Positions 11,095 to 23,600 of a stretch of DNA of 64,000 nucleotides are shown one piece after another (position 1 is the first letter of the stretch; every line of letters starts with the position of its first letter). The DNA lies in assembly GCA_963693305.1 (NCBI GenBank), contig OY855913.1, positions 24,326,614 to 24,390,613 on the forward strand, written 5' to 3'. Source of the stretch: Meandrina meandrites (lineage: Eukaryota; Cnidaria; Anthozoa; Scleractinia; Meandrinidae). Under the pieces are notes generated by a model that was not told the origin of the DNA, ran no database searches, and worked only from the letters and a program-made list of their open reading frames with translations. The translations under genes and the position numbers were made by a program.

Positions 11095-12790
11095 GAATTA
11101 TTTGCATTTAAAATGATGAGGCGCAATTATGGCTTATCCCCGGTGTAAGAATCTCACCAGTGACGTAAAACAAAACAACGACCAAGACAACAAAGAACCT
11201 CGATCAAACAATATTGAGGAGGAAAACAATAACTCTAAAACAAAGGAAAATATCACAGGTTCTTAAATTGAGGTAAACCGTGATTATTCATTTCGCTTTT
11301 ATTTGTTATTCATATTTTTTTTAAAAGATATGAATAATGTGTTAAAAGGGCGAATAAATTACGATACACCAAACGATGAGTTAACTGCCGATGACATGAA
11401 CCTTCCGTCAAATCTCGCGCTAACTCGAACCAAAATTAGTGGGCCCATGCCTGTGTTTTGTTTTTACATTTACTGTAACAGGCAACGAGTAAACTCAGCC
11501 TCATTACTGTCTACACACTAGATTTGCCTACAAGTCGAGCTAACAGAGCGCGAAGCGCGAGAGCTCCGGGGTCTACTGCCAACCGGAAACGAGAAACCGG
11601 AAACGAGAAGCGAACGACTTTTAGAAAGTCTATCTACACACCAACACTTCTATTGAAAGATTTATTATCCAAATTGTTGTTTTGCATATAGGGTGCATTC
11701 GATTGGGAAATGTGGATTTGGATTTGAAATCCGGATTTCGGATTTTGACGCACCGAAATCTCTCTCCAAGGTGGATTACAATTAAGAAATCCAACCTTGG
11801 ATTTTATGGATTTGTTATTTTTTTTCTCTTTCTTGGGGGAAATCCTAAAAAGGATTTGCTAATCTGTTTTCGCCGTGAACAGCGGTCTTGCTCGGTCTAT
11901 GCTCCGCCAATTCTGCGCACGCACGCAATCCAATGGAGAGCTTAAGCAACGCACGTGCTCGTAGTTTAAACCACCCCTCAAACCAATCATGACATAACAA
12001 CGAATATGATAACTGGTGTATTGTGCCGTAGTAGGCCGTTACACTAAGTTTATTGCACATGAACGCCGTAGAAGGCGAGGACGATCTACAACAATAAAAG
12101 CTAAATGACAAAGAGTTGAACGCAATTAAATCCTCTGAAATTACATATACGAAAACCTATGCGAAGAATTGAGTGCGCGTCCGAAGACACTCGGAGGCCA
12201 AGAAAACCTACTTAAAAAACCCGCAATTGACATGATTGAACAGAATGAACGAATAACAGCTTTAATTTGCCAGCTGTAAAAGCGTGCTTTGATATCTACC
12301 ATGTTATCTTCAGTGGAACTATTGAATATGATGGTTTTTGGGAAAGTAGTTGAAAATGAATTATCATTTCTGTTTACAACGCGTACAATAATGGTGCAGG
12401 TTTTAACAGGATATTCACAATTCAGCTCTATTTACAGTGATTACAGTGGAGAATATAGCAGATATAGTTTTCACGATCTTCGTAAAAATCAACAATGTTC
12501 TAGTGTCACGAAAATCTGGAAAAAAGAGTGACACGAGACGCATAAAGTGCCTTTGATTGTTGCTGTTGTTGTTTTGTTTTACGCTAATAATTGCTGTTGG
12601 CCTTCCAGAAGATCCTTGATAAGTCAAATATTCAAAAAAATGTAAAGCTAGAGTAAAAATCTAAACACTAAAACCTCGGCAACAAATTTATCAATCGATT
12701 CAATATCAGTTACGGGGAGGTGGGTAAGAAATGAGGTCTGGGATCGAATAACCATGTTCACTCAACTTGCCCCCCGATCAATTCACGTTC
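11095..12790. other. Intergenic stretch with single-ended element remnants
   Basis: No gene recognised. GGGTGCATTCGATTGGGAAA at 11691 followed by a TGGATTT/GGATTTGAAATCC-rich stretch resembles the terminus of the TTA-flanked element at 38658-39404, but a matching right end is not visible. A GC-rich motif AGCGCGAAGCGCGAG lies at 11548-11562 and two GGAAACGAGAA(A) units at 11585-11612. Confidence 0.45.
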
Positions 12791-12798
12791 AACTCACA

Positions 12799-13115
12799 TT
12801 CTCGTCCCCATAGCCCTTTTCGCTTCTCTTAGCCGGCAGGGCCTTGGCACGAGAAACGAAGGGCTCTGGGGACATGGGATTTTTGAATTAATTCGAATTT
12901 TTTGATTGGCAATTTGAAACAGAGAAATCTTGAGCGAAAGTAAAAGACGCCATGACTCTCCCATACAGTATATAGAAACATCACGACTGCACACATGAAG
13001 ACCGGAAGTCCTAGAATCTGGGACTGGAAATCCTTTGTCTCCGAAGTCCTTCGTTTCTTGTGTCAAGGGCTTGCTGGCTAAGAAAAGCGAAAAGGGCTAT
13101 GGGAACGAGAATGGT
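12799..13115. repeat. Palindromic (foldback) element
   Basis: The left arm ATTCTCGTCCCCATAGCCC through the GAAACGAAGGGCTCTGGGGAC region (about 12799-12875) is repeated as reverse complement at about 13035-13113 (CTTCGTTTCTTGTGTCAAGG to GGGCTATGGGAACGAGAAT). Arms are about 75-80 bp with mismatches around a spacer of about 160 bp. No ORF. Short palindromic elements of this style recur throughout the window. Confidence 0.75.
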
Positions 13116-13722
13116 TCCATTCAGCGATTTTCGACGGTGCGTTAGCGGGCCATTTTTTCCTGCGAGGAAAGCAACCACTACAGTGATGCCATGGCTCCAT
13201 TCGGTGTTAGTAGGGGGGTCAAAAATATAACAAACAAGACAACAAAAATCTCGAAAATATACTGCTGTAAAATAATTATAATAGCTCTAAAACAAAGAAA
13301 AATTTCATAGGTCAATACATCGAGGAAAACCCGGCCGTAAAAATTTTGATTGCCACGTTTTCAATTCCATTGCCGTCGTGGTTTGAGTTGACAACAACCA
13401 CAGCATGTTGATAACCAGAACCTATCCGAAGATATTTTTCCCGCTTTAAAGACACAATTGAGAAAACCTACTCAACTGCTATAAAAAAAGGAACAGTGTC
13501 GAACTCTCCCACTGGCCACTATGTCGTTATTGTTCTAAATGAGAAGATCTGATCCGCTCATGCGCCTTTGAGGAATCTACAGACTACCTCCCCAATGATT
13601 GCTTTGCAAGTTGAGAGAACATCGTTCAGATCCCAGCTAAGAGAATGTATGGAAAGTTTCCACCCCACCCCCCCTCCCCCTACCCCTATCTTATGTATTC
13701 AATGACATTTCCGCTTCTGCCG

Positions 13723-14645
13723 TCAACAATTATCAGCTACCGCACGGTAATGCTCATACAGACGGTAAAATTGTCCATCCTGTTGCTTCAGCAGAGACTC
13801 TGGACTCCCTACTTCAACGATCTGACCTTCATCGATCACAACAATCCTGTCATAATCCAGGATGGAGTCCAATCGATGGGCAATCGTTAAAATCGTGCGA
13901 TTTTGCAATTCCTTTCTTATGATACTCTGAATAAGCTGATCAGCCTCGAAATCCATGTTGGCCATCGCTTCGTCGAAAACAACGATCTTTCTGTCTTGAA
14001 GCAGGGCACGAGCGATGCAGATTAACTGCTGTTCACCACCACTTAAGTTTGATCCGTTTTCCGTTATCCAATAGTCCAGCTTTTCTCGAGTCTTGTCCAC
14101 CATGGATTTTAAGGTTACTTTCTCTAAGATATCCCAGATTTCCTTGTCCGAATGCTTCACTTCGGGATCAAGGTTTTTTCGTAAAGTTCCGCCAAAAAAG
14201 AAGGCTTGCTGCGGAACAATGGTCAGCGCCTTTCTTGATTCTCTGATGTTCAGGGTGTTTATGGGAATCCCATCGATAAGAATCATCCCCTGTGGTTCAG
14301 GCATCCGAAACAAAGCGGATACAACGGAGGACTTCCCTGCCCCCGTACGTCCGGTGATACCAATTTTTTCTCCGGGTTTTATAACCAGCCAAATGTTTTT
14401 CAATACTCGAGGACCTCCTGGATAGTAAACTAATGAGCTGTCCTCGAACTTGATACTTCCTTCATCTGGCCAGTTTTCAGGAGCGACAACATCCACTTGA
14501 TACCCGGGATGTGGTTCCAGTTCGCTGTAGCTTACGCAACGTTCAACTGACGTTAGGTCTGTTTCCAGAAATGTATAGAGATTAGCAATTCTGAAAACGC
14601 CAAATAACAACGATCTTGCATACAGTACAGTCAGACCAGTGGTAG
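13723..14645 (-). CDS. ABCC exon 6 (last TMD2 helix, NBD2, stop)
   Basis: Acceptor CTTTCAG|CTACC. The last helix region LTVLYARSLLFGVFRIANLY and the SVERC segment lead into NBD2, which is uninterrupted and has all ATPase motifs, including the Walker B Glu (VVFDEAMANMD). It ends AVADNC; there is no PDZ-binding ETAL-like tail of the mammalian MRP4 kind. Confidence 0.93.
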
Positions 14646-17600
14646 CTGAAAGAAAAACAAGGCATGGTAACTTAAAAGGATTCACTATCTATGGGTTGAA
14701 CAGAAAAACTTAACGGAAAAGATACCTATTTATGTTATTATAGAAAACCAATAGCGCTAGCCATAAAAGAAATTGTCGTTGGAATTATACAACTAATTGA
14801 AGAAACGTTGACCACGCGATAAGCATAAATCATGAACGATATGACCCAATGATATTCTGGGTAAACAGCATTGGTAAGCTTAGTAACACAGTGGAACCCC
14901 GCTCTACACAATCGCTTAATACGGACACCGCGCTATTACGGACTATTTTCTCTAAAATAGACCCCGCTTATTACGGACCCCGGTTAATACGGACAACGGA
15001 CACATTTCTGTGTCTCGAGTGACAAACTCTTTATACATCGTCAACCCCGCTTTACGGACACTGTTTATCTGTACACTGTGTATTGTCATTGTCACTATTA
15101 TGTGCTAATTGGAGAATGTCCGAAAGTCAAGTCACTGAAAGAAGCTATGACATCACCAGAATTATGCAATAAAAAAATATAGGTCACCGTGATTGTTTAC
15201 AAGAAAACGGCAATTTATCTCTCCCGCGAGCCGGAGAAAAAAGCCGGCATTATGTTCTTGTGTGCGCGCTAATCATGTGTAAAATTCTGCGCAGTAAGAA
15301 TGCGCAATGCAATACTGAGAATCACCTTGATATGCTAAAAACAGGGTTCATAATACTAACGTCAGCTATCAATACAAACCTGAGGATTCTATAACCAGTT
15401 CTAATACCAGTGATTTGACATAACCCATAGTTACAAACTAACTCGACTTCGCCCGCGCGAGAAAAAAATCAGCCCGCGTCAAAAAAAAAAATCACTCGTG
15501 CCCGCTAATCCCGCCAGCTACGCCATGGGTCAAAATTGCATTGTATTAAGTAAACAAACACAGTGAGGTTCCACCTAGAGTATATATATCCAGGCTGGAT
15601 CCTTGCTATCCGCCATTCGTACTTCACAGATATCGTTTGACAGACGTAGACATGTATACGTATTTACGTGTTTGAGTTCAAGAAAACTTTCCGACTTATT
15701 GCACAGCGCTGCGCGTCAGCAAAGAATCAGGCGGGACTCTGCACGATTTAATTCGGCAGGTTAATTCACTAATATTTGATGTTAAAAGCAGAGTGACTCA
15801 AACAGTGATTGCCGATATACGAGATTAGTTTATATTAACCCATAATTAGCTATGAGTGGCTATTATGAGTGGTTACCACCTGTAATGAAAAGCTATTTTA
15901 TTCCAGGGACCGTGGACGGGGAGGGGCTGGTAGGGTTACAGTCCTACCACGTTTTTTGTTTGTGTTGATATTTTTGGGCTCCAGATGCCAGGGATAATGT
16001 ACAAATTTTACTACTTGAAAGTTACAAAAGGCTTCTACTTTTGTATAGGCGCTTCACTTAGTCAAAGGCGCGGAACAGCTGCGCGAAAGAACCGCAAGAG
16101 AAACTTTGGCAACTTCAAAAAGTAGCAAGCTTAAGGAGGATCACAATTAATGGTTTTCCGCACTTTCCAGCTCTTAAACTTTAATGGGTCAGTACTACAA
16201 ATTGTTATCGGTTACTACTACAATAAGGATATCAAACAAACGTCCGATCATCACTAAACAAGTTGTATCCATTTTCATGACGTCTTTGGTTACCATAGCA
16301 ACTGTTTAGCCTGTTATAAACACCGTTAAATTTGCCTTTAAGTGCTTATAACTTAAAAATGAGCACGGTGACCCCCATTTTTTATTATTGAATAATGATC
16401 AGCATGTTAAGATGCAACTTTTTGCAAAGTTAAAAAAAATTCTATCTAGCGGTTTCAGAGCCACCTTAAGATAGAAATTTTTTAACTTTGCAAAAAGTTG
16501 CATCTTAACACGCTGATCGCTATTCAATAATAAAAAAATGGGGGTCACCGTGCTCGTTTTTGAGTTATAAGCACTTAAAGGCAAAATTAAGGGTGTTTTT
16601 AACAGGCTAAACTGTTGCTATGGTAACCAATGACGTCATGAAAATGCTCAGCAATGAATGGACATTGTTTGATATCATTATTGTAGCAGCAACTGATAAC
16701 GATTTGTAGTACTGACCCATCAAAGTTTAAGAACTGGAAAAGTGCTGGAAACCATTGTAGCCCTACCACTTTAAAATGGTCTCCGCGGTCCCTGCATTCT
16801 TATCAGTGCTGAAATTCAATCAGCGGGAAACTGAACAAAAATGAACGTACACTGAACCTACCTGCATCTGCGTTAAAAACCGCTAAAATTATCGCCACAG
16901 TGAAAAGTAGAAGGACGATTCCCTGTAACCTCATAGCCATCCATCGTGCGGCTCCCACAGCGCACATATAAGCCGTGTTGTTCTTGTCTTGAAGTCTGCA
17001 TTGAAAAAACAAAAATTAAATAAGCAATAGAAGAAACACTCAAATGCCCTGATAAATCTGCTCGTTTTGACAAAGGGAATGGGAAAGAAACTGCTTGCCC
17101 TGATTTCGTGACGTTTCCCAAAAGTAAGCCTGATGTGAGTGTCTTTACAGATTGTTTTACAAGCATCTAGAGTTCTTTTGTTCTATAGTTAAACTTTCTG
17201 TTTCCATATTATATTAATGAGATTTTCTCTTTTTGTGAGATGTATTCTTCATTTAAAAGTATTCTTTCCATACACGAAATTTCGTTTCAATATAACGTCA
17301 TAATTGACACGTGGCAAACAAAATTAACATCGTACGATGCTTTTCACACAACACGAGTTACATTTCCATAGATATATAGCGCCCACTAATCAAGATTCTT
17401 TTGTTTGCGACTTAAACAGTTTTAATTTATCCCATGCCTCGGAGAAAACAACCAATCAAAAGAATAGAAAGCTGTTGAAGCTACGGTATGCATGTTTCCC
17501 GGCATTCATTTCGGCCTCCAAGTCTTCCCGCCTAAAACGTATCCTGCAGTGCGTGCCATGTATTTTTTATTCAAATCAGTTCAGTTGGGGAACCTTTCTG

Positions 17601-20600
17601 CACACGTGACGAGAAACTGTCTACGTCTAAACCGCAACCAAAAGCAACTTAGGATTGCAAAACCTGTGTCAAATACATGGAAATAGTCTGAGACAAGATT
17701 TCTGAATGACTAACCACTGCAAGAAATGTCCGACAAGTACCTGTTATGCGCATGGCAGAGGCATGAGACGAAATTTAGTCATGCAACGTTTTCTCGCGAG
17801 AAACCGTTAATATCCCACTCGTGACTGATTTTTCTTTCTATTCAAAGACAGACGCCTAAAGACATCGTGTGTATATTAAGGCTCGATTACCAGCCGCTGT
17901 TTGGGGATTGAGCCCGCGCTCTCCGCCCCCCCCCTCCCCCGAAAAGGCGGCTGGACGCATAGATTGACCATTGATCCACCAATCAGAAAATCGCCTTTTC
18001 AAATTGTGCAGGCAGCATAAACTATTTTTCTTGGGCAAATTTCAAAATGGCAAATGCGAGAGTGTTGTTTGATAAGTATTTGTGTTTTGGAGCGCTTTAA
18101 ACTAAAAACCTGAAAGATTTACAACAAAAAAAGGCATTCAGGGAGCTGTAAAATGGTGAAAATGTTTTGGTATATTCAACCGACAGTTAGGCTCGAGTAC
18201 CAGCCGCTGTTCGAAGAATGAGGAAGGCAGAATCCGAAGGAGCGGCGGAAATCGAACCTAGTGTGTATTGAAAAATCAAGCCACTCGTGAGATATTTCAC
18301 AGTATGCCACTCAAAATTACAACTAATTGGAAATTAACTGGTGCGACTTGTAATAAGATGCACCGAAATTTAAGCTCAGGCTCTCGGTCAGTGGGGCGGG
18401 CGCGAGCGAAGCGAGCGAAGAAAAAATGGGGGTGGGGAAATGGGGGAGAGAAAAAAAGGTGAGAGCCCTCCTTCTCTTCCCCACTCCCCCTCTTTTTCGC
18501 TTCGCTCGCGCTCACCCCACTGACTGAGAGCCCGGAACAGGCTGCTATCTTCTATCCTGCTCACCTGAAAAGGGTCTCTTGGAATTGCTCTTCCCTTCCA
18601 AAATTTCGTATAACGGTAATGCCTGAAATGGTTTCGTCGACAAACGAATACACTGAACTTGCACTGATAGCCTCCAGTCGCCTCATCTCCACTGAAGATC
18701 GTAGATAATACCGCACTAACAGGATGCTAGGGAACAGACAGCAGAGGTACCCTAATATCATCCAGTAATTTGTTATACAAATCAGCAGGATGCCAAAAAT
18801 ATGCTCGGGTATAAAGAAACTAATGTTGACCAAATTATATGGCAGCGTTTCGTCCATGCATTCCATGTCCTTGGAAAACCGATTCAATATTCTTCCCGCG
18901 GGATTGGTATCGAAGAACAGCACGGGTGCCTTCAGGATCCCGCCAAGCATCGAGTTGTGTAGGTGCCTTGCGGAATTAACAGTGAGGTACACAAGAAAGT
19001 ATACGCTCAGGAGCCTTGACAACAGGAGACCAAATAGAAATCCAGCATAGACATAAATGGTGACATTTTCCTGCTGCATGTGAAAGGATTTTCTTGATAA
19101 ATCCGCCAGCCAGAAACCCAAAGCCAGATTGACGGCTGAAATGTAAAAGGCCATACTATTCTGAGGGCCGCTTCATATTAGCCTGTGTACAGCTGTCCCA
19201 CTCCCAGCCCTGTTACGCAATTTTGGTTTTGTTTATCTCAGTTGGCCCGGCAGAAATTTCCAATATGAACAGATGACAAAATTCCTCCCGAGATAAAAAC
19301 GAGCCAGCCCGGGCTCATATGAAGAGGCCCTAACAAAGGGAAAAGCCGGCTTGGGGACGAGGTTGCTCGCCGGACAAACTAACCCTCGCCAATATCGTGA
19401 TTTTGTACCCTGTGACTTACTTGACTTATTGCCATAACCCTAGGTGGGTATAGGGCCGGACACTCTCTTTCGTCATGTTTGTACCCTGTAGGAAGCTCAA
19501 TTTTATATATTCATGAGCGGTTGTAAGCCGCAAATTAACAAGAACTAGTCGTGAGGAAATTGACATCCTTGGCTGACCAGTGTACGTACCACTTATCACT
19601 TACCAATCACACATTTCGGAATTGTTACCTCTTGGTGGAAAAATGAACGCCTTCAAGATGTAGGCTGGTACATTTAGGGGCTTTTTTTTTTTAAAATTAA
19701 AACTATAGAACGAAAATCCTCGTCAATCTATATGGGAGTTCCACCGTGATTTACATACCAATCTTTAGGATTGCATTCGGATTGCATTTGAAGATTAGGG
19801 TAACCGCATAAAAGCATCATTTTATGGGAAACAAATACTTTCACCAAATCGACAAAAAGAGTTCAGATTGTTATAGTGGATTGTTCCTATCGTTAACAAA
19901 TATGAGGTTTCCTAAACACATACCTTCAGGAATCATAATAAAAAGAAAGCAGAAGAGAACTCCAAGGACAGAAGCTCCTGCTCTGAAGTACTTCATGTAG
20001 GTTCTGATGGATACGAAACCAGTTTCTCGGTCCTCGTCTGCTGTTGAGAGCCCCTCTTCCCCAGAGGACGGCACACTGTTAGTGACCTTACGCTTATTGA
20101 CTTCAACTTCCGGTTCAACATCTTTGAGCGGTTCCTTTACGTCATTTTCTACATCTTTTTCGTCCTCTTCATTAAGCAGATTTTCACGAGAAACGATCCA
20201 TCCATTTTCCATTTTTAAAACCACTGAGGCATTCCGAAGGTACTTCTTGTCATGAGTAACATGAATTCGAGGTCGAGACGAAAGAAGTCCGCAAATGCAT
20301 TTCTGGTACACGAACTCACCGACTTTAGCATCCACCGCCTTCAGAGGGCTGTCAAGCAAAAAGATGTCAGCATCAGAATAGACTGTGCGAGCTAAGCTGA
20401 CACGTGCCTTCTGACCACCACTAAGGGCGATCCCGCTTTCCCCCACCTGGGTCATGTCTCCTAACGGAAGTTGTTTAAAGTCGTCGATCAAAGCGCAAGC
20501 TTCTATAGTGGCTTGGTATTTTTGCTTATCAAAATGGTTTCCAAACACAATGTTTTCTTGTACTGTGCCGGAAAACAACCAAGGGTTCTGAGGCAGGTAG

Positions 20601-23600
20601 GCAATTTTTCCAGTAACTGATATTTGTCCACTGGTAACTGGTACCTCGCCAATGATTGCTCCCAAAACTGAGGACTTGCCACTTCCAGCAGGGCCTGTGA
20701 TGGCGATTAAATCACGTTCATTGCACTGTAGGGAAATTTCGTTGAGTAACCTAAACATGTTTGAATCTTTCTTCGTCTGAATATGACAGGAAACTTTTTT
20801 CATTTGTATCTCAGGGTGTTCAAATCTCTTGTCTGCCGTATCCAACTTTGTCACTGACGCAGGTCTTCTTTTCTCGGTTTCGTTTCCGTCAGGTTTTCTT
20901 TCACCACACGTAGCATCGTGCAAGGACAATTCCTTAGGAATGCCTTGGCTATCTATTTTCGTGAGAAGCGATTCAAACCGTGAGATCGTCACCTTTATTA
21001 GAGAAAAACTGTAAGCGCCCTCCACGACTGCCTCTAAGGACTTATCGGCAATGGACTGAAGCATCAAGGATGTCGTGAAGACTGTCGCTGGTGTCAGTTT
21101 AATACCAGCTCCCCACAAAGTTGCAATGGAAAGAAAACATGCAGTTGTCGGGTATGAGTTGCGAATGGCAGTTAATGCTCCATATATGATGTTCTTTCTT
21201 TGAATAGCTCGGATCTCCTTTCTGAAAACAAATATTGCGGATAAACACCAGTTTAATGAACATTGAATCTAAAATAGCAGCTGTCAGCTAAAGCAAAGCG
21301 AATATCTTCTTCATGCATGTTGCATTTATCTTGGGACAGTTCTAGCGTCATTATATCTATTCTATCTTAATCTACCTACCTATCTGTCTGCCTGTCTAAT
21401 CTATCTATCTAAAAATAATATACTATAACCAATTATGCACACAGAAAACAATAGCCCAAACAAGAGCATACCGGTGTAGGAATGACACACGTTATTTAAC
21501 TATCGTTTAAGTCCAAAAATAAAATTTTAGAATTTCGGGTCTTAACGGAAAAAAAAATTATGGCGAAAAATTTTCGGGGATTAAATTCAACAACAATTAA
21601 ATATGTCAAAAAAGAGTTAAACACAAAGTTACTCTATTTTTTTGGGCTATAGCTGTCTTTCAACAAGCTGGGAACAGAATGTACATTAATGAAGTATAGG
21701 TCATACGGGAATCTTCCCAACTAGCTTATTGTCTAATGTTTATATTTTATCTTTGTCTTTTTCATAATGGTTGATTGGAGCTTCACTATCTGGCTTTTGC
21801 TTACATTTTAAGCGAAAGTCGCAGTTATTGTCGGCCTCTGCGCACTTCCCGTTTTCAGGCACGGAAATGTAGTTCGCCCCAGGCCTCAAGAGGCTTAGCT
21901 GCTTTCTGCCCCCCCCCCCCCCCCCCCCCCTTTAATTTCTTTCATTAAGCACTACCTTTTTTTAAAAAAAAATGGGGAAGGGGCTTCTGCCATTAATGTC
22001 ATCCTGTGGTGTTTTGCTTTAATAGTCAATGGCGTGTCGATAGTATAATAGGAGTGAGACACCTTAACGGATTAGCTCTTCTTTTTTTTTGTTTAAAAGG
22101 TTCTTGTTCCTTTCCATCATTTGATTGTTTGTTTTATAATAATTCTCCTTTGGAGGGAGGGAGGTTGAGAGCTTTTACTGAGAAGCCTATTTAATATAAT
22201 GTGTATATTCACAACCACTTTGTAAATCATCAAATAAGATAAAACCTACCTTCTAACATCTTGGATCATTCTTTCAAATATAGATTCCCATGTGTTCATT
22301 TTAACGGTGCGTATTCCGGAAATTCCGTTTTTGATCATTGCGATACGTTGATCTGCCATGGACTGTGTTTCTTTGCGAAAGTTCGAAAGAGGCCTTGTAG
22401 TTCTCGACTGACACAACATAAGCAGCACCAAGTAAAGCATTCCAACGAGAGCCATCCAACTTATGAAATACCACATCAGCACTGCTATGCCAGTAAACTC
22501 CAGAAATCCTACTATGTATAAGGGAAAATAATTCACGGCCTTCCTCAGCGGTTGCAGGTCTTTGGAAATGAGGTTTATCACGCGTCCAGCTGTGGCATCA
22601 GCCAGCTCGGATGATCTTTTAGAAAGAACCTGTCATCACAGAGATTAACAACAACATTACCAATAGAGCTGATAAGAAGGCTGGAAGGCCCGGCGTTACA
22701 TATTCGGTATAAATAGAGGATATTACACGGTGGCGAAAAGATATGAATTTTATGTTCGAGTGGCAGAAACGATATCTCACGAGTGAGCGCAGCGAACGAG
22801 TGACAGAGATGTCGTTTTTGCCACGAGAACATAAAATTCGTATCTTTGAGCCAACGTGTAATGTTTTTTTTATTATATGGAGACCAGATGTAATTGAAAT
22901 TGCCGATTTTTATTTCATTGTTTTCGAAAAATCGAGCAAGTTTTACAAATCACCGTTCGTCTTCACAGAAAATACAAAGCACCCGTGTCTATGATATAGA
23001 AACACTTACTGAATTCCAATCAAACAAGATACATGAAATACTTGTCAACTACATAACGTAACATGAAAGAAGTGAAAACATCACTGACTTTGACTTGAAT
23101 CCGATGCGGCAAATCTTGACGGCCGATAGTTTTCAACTGCTTTTGTTTTCTTCTTTACAACATCGATCTTGCACTTTGTGAAATTCCTTGCGAAGAATTC
23201 TCTCTAAAAGCCTTGCAACCGTCAAGGTTTTCATTATCATGTTCTCATCCTTGAGTTGTTTCGGAAAACTCATTGTTTTTCGTCGCTTAATTAAACAAAT
23301 TAAACCTGCTTGTCGATGCTTGCTCACAACAAACCTGAACGACACAAGAAACCAAGTTCATGCAACAAAGAGCAACAAAGTAGAAATGGCGCGAATCGTG
23401 ACGTCAATGAGCGATATGACACTCGCAAGCGTGTCATACGGAAAATACGCCACTCGGGTCCCGGATGGAGTGGCGTATGGAATCTACGAGTGGTTTAGTT
23501 CCCAGTAAAACACTCGCGTCCATAAACTAGCAATGGTATATTGCAATTCCTGAGTTTTGATTGGTTAACAGGCAATGGTATGTGAGCTCGTATACCATTG

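Noticed and set aside
14880..15580. Confident pogo element with clean ends
   Set aside because: The right end and TA duplication are degraded, so it is listed only at moderate confidence.
19871..21118. 415-aa protein starting at the ATG at 21118 as a separate ABC half-protein
   Set aside because: Splice sites and preserved phase place it inside exon 3 of a six-exon ABCC gene; the frame past 19924 is intron.
23188..23508. 106-aa frame in ABCC intron 1
   Set aside because: It runs through a palindromic element and has no conserved motif.
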